From Methanosaeta sp. NSP1 (lineage in GTDB: Archaea; Halobacteriota; Methanosarcinia; Methanotrichales; Methanotrichaceae): DNA of 6,219 bases. The notes under the pieces were generated by a model. That model was not told where the DNA came from. It ran no database searches and was given only the letters and a program-made list of their open reading frames with translations. Below, piece by piece: positions 4,397 to 6,219 of the stretch (within the stretch, counting starts at the first letter, position 1; each line of letters starts with the position of its first letter). The position numbers and the translations under genes were made by a program. The stretch is taken from NCBI GenBank assembly GCA_002256595.1, contig NOLC01000149.1, forward strand, positions 1 through 6,219. The letters are read 5' to 3'.

Positions 4397-5161
4397 TTGA
4401 AGGATCTGCTTTTCGCTTTGAGGTCGGGGCTGGGCTGGCTGTCCACCATTCCCGTGGGCATATCCATGGAAGGGATAGAGGCCCTGATGAGGCATGTCTA
4501 TGTCTTCCCTCTGGTGGGAGCGGCTTTGGGCCTGATCCTTGCGGGCATCGCTTACATAGCAGGGCTGGCAATGCCTGCCAGTCTAGTGGCCGTGGTGGCG
4601 ATTGTGGCCATCTATAAGCTATGCGGCATAAATCACATCGACGGACTGGCAGACTTCGGGGACGGGGTGATAGCCCATGGACCGAGAGAAAAGAAGATTG
4701 CTGCCATGAAGGATGTCTCATTGGGAACGGGTGGAGCCGTCTTTGTGGTGGTGATAATTCTGGCCTGCTTCGCGATAGTATCCGATTTGCCGGGGGAGGT
4801 TCTTCCTATGGCTCTCTTGGCGGCGGAGGTCTCGGCCAAACAGGCCATGATCTGCTTTGCCGCGTTTTCCGTATCCCTGCAGAAGGGATTCGGCCAGATC
4901 ATGATCGAGCGGACGGGGACACTGCATTTTCTGGTTGGCCTGGTCATATCTGCATTCCTCTGCATTCTGGCTCTGGGCCCCCTGGGGCTGGCGGTTCTGC
5001 TGGCGGCCCAGGGGGCGGCTCTCTACCTGGTCCTGGTGGCCAGGAATAACTTCGGAGGGGCCACGGGGGACGGCATCGGGGCGACCAATGAGGTGGCCAG
5101 AGTTGCGGCTCTGGCGACGGCTCTGGCTTTAGGAGGTGTTTTGCCCTGGACGCTCTGGTGA
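4397..5161 (+). CDS. cobS: Cobalamin 5'-phosphate synthase (adenosylcobinamide-GDP ribazoletransferase)
   Basis: CobS is an integral membrane enzyme that condenses adenosylcobinamide-GDP with alpha-ribazole or its 5'-phosphate, closing the nucleotide loop of the cobamide. The 254 residues match the family length. Characteristic blocks are LRSGLGWLSTIPVG (8-21), the acidic metal-binding segment HIDGLADFGDG (80-90), AAMKDVSLGTGGA (102-114) and the C-terminal NNFGGATGDGIGATNE (217-232). Hydrophobic segments lie near 35-56, 59-77, 113-129, 132-158, 176-193, 195-216 and 235-252. Translation starts at TTG 4397: the frame is closed by the cobZ stop two codons earlier, GGAG is seven bases upstream, and any later start would remove the conserved N-terminus. 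The gene begins three bases after cobZ, and its 3' end contains the cobY ribosome binding site. Confidence 0.95.
   Translation: MKDLLFALRSGLGWLSTIPVGISMEGIEALMRHVYVFPLVGAALGLILAGIAYIAGLAMPASLVAVVAIVAIYKLCGINHIDGLADFGDGVIAHGPREKKIAAMKDVSLGTGGAVFVVVIILACFAIVSDLPGEVLPMALLAAEVSAKQAMICFAAFSVSLQKGFGQIMIERTGTLHFLVGLVISAFLCILALGPLGLAVLLAAQGAALYLVLVARNNFGGATGDGIGATNEVARVAALATALALGGVLPWTLW
5131..5138 (+). promoter_or_regulatory. Full-length Shine-Dalgarno sequence of cobY within cobS
   Basis: AGGAGGTG is an eight-base match to the archaeal anti-Shine-Dalgarno sequence. It lies seven bases before an in-frame CTG at 5146 and 19 bases before the first conventional start, GTG 5158. It lies inside cobS, so translation of the two genes is probably coupled. 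Confidence 0.75.
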
Positions 5162-5748
5162 TGGCCGGGGGCCGGGGCTCGCGGCTGAAGATGGGAGAGA
5201 AGCCGCTGGTTAAGCTATTCGGGCGGCCGCTCATCGATTATGTGGTTTTGGCTCTGGAGGAAAGCCTTGTAGACCGCATATTCGTCTCCACCACGGAGAA
5301 TGTGCCCTCCACCCGAAAATGGGCCCAGGAGAGGGATCTCTATGTTTTGGAGACGGGAAGCTACGGATATGTGGCGGATATGATTGAGGCGGTCAAAAAA
5401 GCTGATGTCAGAGATCCCATCATGGTGATAATGGCCGATCTGCCCCTGGTCACTTCGGAGATCATCGACCAGATCATGGAGGTTTACCAGGAGAGGCCGG
5501 AGCCGGCCCTCTCCACCCACACCCCATTGAGCCTGCACAGCCGCATGGGGAGGAGGCCGGACTCCCTCTTCAACTACCGGGGCCAGCTTATCGTCCCGGC
5601 AGGCATAAATGTGCTGAGGGGAGCAGAGATAGAGAAGGAGCAGGAGGACTTTCACCTCATACTGGAGAGGATGGAGCTGGCGGTTAATGTCAATGTGCCT
5701 GAGGACCTTATGCTCTGCGAGAAGATCATGCAAGGTGATATCCTTTGA
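5146..5748 (+). CDS. cobY: Adenosylcobinamide-phosphate guanylyltransferase, archaeal CobY type, probable CTG start
   Basis: CobY transfers GMP from GTP to adenosylcobinamide phosphate, making the activated intermediate used by CobS. It is the archaeal replacement for the bacterial CobU transferase. The fold is a nucleotidyltransferase of the MobA/GlmU kind: DALVMAGGRGSRL at residues 2-14 is the GTP-binding loop, followed by EKPLVKLFGRPLIDYVV. MVIMADLPLV supplies the metal-binding aspartate, and VPAGINVL and NVNVPEDLMLCE are typical C-terminal blocks. The first conventional start, GTG 5158, would begin inside the loop at VMAGG and lose the first four residues. The Methanocaldococcus protein begins MDALIMAGGKG, as I recall, which aligns exactly if translation starts at CTG 5146. 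The AGGAGGTG seven bases upstream supports this, and no in-frame ATG, GTG or TTG exists between the stop at 5089-5091 and 5158. It overlaps cobS by 16 bases. The length is 200 residues. Confidence 0.9.
   Translation: MDALVMAGGRGSRLKMGEKPLVKLFGRPLIDYVVLALEESLVDRIFVSTTENVPSTRKWAQERDLYVLETGSYGYVADMIEAVKKADVRDPIMVIMADLPLVTSEIIDQIMEVYQERPEPALSTHTPLSLHSRMGRRPDSLFNYRGQLIVPAGINVLRGAEIEKEQEDFHLILERMELAVNVNVPEDLMLCEKIMQGDIL
5732..5739 (+). promoter_or_regulatory. Shine-Dalgarno sequence of the unknown fourth cob-operon gene
   Basis: AAGGTGAT, inside the cobY 3' end, is a long match to the archaeal anti-Shine-Dalgarno sequence. It stands five bases before the TTG at 5745. The frame of the downstream gene has a stop at 5736-5738, so the TTG is the first usable start. 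Confidence 0.7.
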
Positions 5749-6116
5749 ATAACTCCATAATTATAGACGGCGAGAAGTTCTCCGCCGATGACCTGATGCT
5801 GCTTGCCGGAGAGGACACGATAAAAGAGCCGGAGAAGGTCAAGGGCTACATGCTTTTAGTGGCCAGAGCCCTGAGAGATCCCTTCCGGCTGCCCTGGCTG
5901 CTCAAGGACATCTTCAACCTCTGCATCAAGGAGGAGGATCAGAGGGAGATGAGGCTGTGCCTGATCCGGGTGCAGGTGCAGGCAGAGCTGATGATGAACC
6001 AGGATATTCAGAGGTTTCAGCAGAGGCGCTATGTGGCCCAGGTGATTGAGATACTGCTCTTCAACGAGCTGCTTCTCGCGCCGCGCGAGCCGGTGGAAGA
6101 GGGGGATATGGAGTAA
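5745..6116 (+). CDS. Unidentified 123-residue protein in the cobamide operon
   Basis: I do not recognise this protein. It begins with a short strand and acidic turn (IIIDGEKFSADDL, residues 5-17) and then appears almost wholly alpha-helical. Amphipathic stretches are LMLLAGED, KVKGYMLLVARALRD (31-45), LPWLLKDIFNLCIKEED (49-65), REMRLCLIRVQVQAELMM (67-84) and QQRRYVAQVIEILLFNELLL (92-111), ending in an acidic tail. There are two cysteines (C60, C72), no zinc motif, no signal peptide and no obvious membrane segment. It starts at TTG 5745, overlapping the cobY stop (TTGA), with AAGGTGAT five bases upstream; the next ATG is 17 codons further in. The overlap and strong ribosome binding site indicate a real, co-translated gene. 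Position suggests a role in corrinoid synthesis or use, or a partner of CobY or CobS, but nothing in the sequence proves this. Confidence 0.72.
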   Translation: MNNSIIIDGEKFSADDLMLLAGEDTIKEPEKVKGYMLLVARALRDPFRLPWLLKDIFNLCIKEEDQREMRLCLIRVQVQAELMMNQDIQRFQQRRYVAQVIEILLFNELLLAPREPVEEGDME

Positions 6117-6133
6117 GTATTAAGCTGCGGAAC

Positions 6134-6138
6134 TTTTT
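6134..6138 (+). terminator. Possible oligo-T terminator after the cob operon
   Basis: A run of five T occurs 18 bases after the last operon gene. It could end the cob transcript in the archaeal manner. It is short and has no associated hairpin, so read-through into the next gene, which lies on the same strand, is equally possible. Confidence 0.2.
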
Positions 6139-6184
6139 GCGGACGACCTGTCACAATTCCAGTGAGTGAAAAGGAAGTAAGACA

Positions 6185-6219
6185 ATGCCCAGGTTAGCTC
6201 TAAAGACGGACTCAAGTTT
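6185..6219 (+). CDS. Start of a further gene, cut by the window end
   Basis: An ATG at 6185 opens a frame reading MPRLALKTDSS that is still open at the window end. AAGGAAG at 6171-6177, seven bases upstream, is a plausible ribosome binding site. Only 11 complete codons are visible, too few to assign a family. It lies 68 bases after the previous gene on the same strand and could be a further operon member. Confidence 0.5.
   Translation, partial: MPRLALKTDSS

Noticed and set aside
4308..4721. 137-codon minus-strand open frame opposite cobZ/cobS
   Set aside because: It is rich in proline, arginine and serine, as expected for the complement of GC-rich membrane-protein codons, and overlaps two certain genes.
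5215..5733. 172-codon minus-strand open frame opposite cobY
   Set aside because: cobY is unambiguous by motif and operon position, and the antisense product has no recognisable domain.
5158..5748. cobY starting at GTG 5158 with the common GTGA overlap
   Set aside because: The overlap is attractive, but this start is 19 bases from the Shine-Dalgarno sequence and removes conserved N-terminal residues.
1..6219. CRISPR arrays, tRNA or rRNA genes
   Set aside because: No regularly spaced repeats and no tRNA- or rRNA-like segments were recognised on either strand.

Overview
The window looks like a chromosomal segment of a methanogenic archaeon, most plausibly a Methanothrix/Methanosaeta- or Methanosarcina-type class II methanogen. 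The indications are a stand-alone FwdC-like beta-helix protein, the archaeal CobY type of cobamide nucleotidyltransferase, a CobZ/PgpA-type phosphatase, a DUF373 membrane protein, an archaeal LSm protein, TATA-like promoters and leaderless or short-leader genes. The assignment is inferred from protein families and no rRNA is present to confirm it.

Layout. (a) 1-468: the C-terminal part of an IS256-family transposase, cut by the window edge. (b) 495-2507, plus strand: a DUF373 membrane protein followed 21 nt later by a FwdC-like GXGXG protein, probably co-transcribed. (c) 2508-2589: a short convergent gap with T-runs on both strands. (d) 2590-3810, minus strand, read right to left: a PII-like small protein, a NifU C-terminal-domain protein, an LSm protein, and a small winged-helix protein with a four-cysteine tail resembling the Fe-S motif of RPC34/RPC39 and TFE-beta. 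(e) 3811-3916: a divergent promoter region. (f) 3917-6116, plus strand: cobZ, cobS, cobY and an unidentified 123-residue gene, packed with a 3-nt gap and then overlaps. (g) 6117-6219: a short gap and the first codons of another gene.

How the genes work together. CobY activates adenosylcobinamide phosphate with GTP, CobS joins the product to alpha-ribazole phosphate in the membrane, and CobZ removes the remaining 5'-phosphate. The operon therefore encodes the end of nucleotide-loop assembly of B12-type corrinoids, which methanogens need for methyl transfer. The fourth, unknown gene has a strong ribosome binding site and overlaps cobY, so it is a candidate accessory factor.

The most interesting points are the RPC34/TFE-beta-like Fe-S winged-helix protein encoded near a NifU-type Fe-S carrier and an RNA-binding LSm protein; the evidence that cobY starts at a CTG codon behind a full AGGAGGTG Shine-Dalgarno sequence, making three non-ATG starts in a row; and the unknown gene in the cobamide operon. 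I saw no complete novel defence or mobile system.
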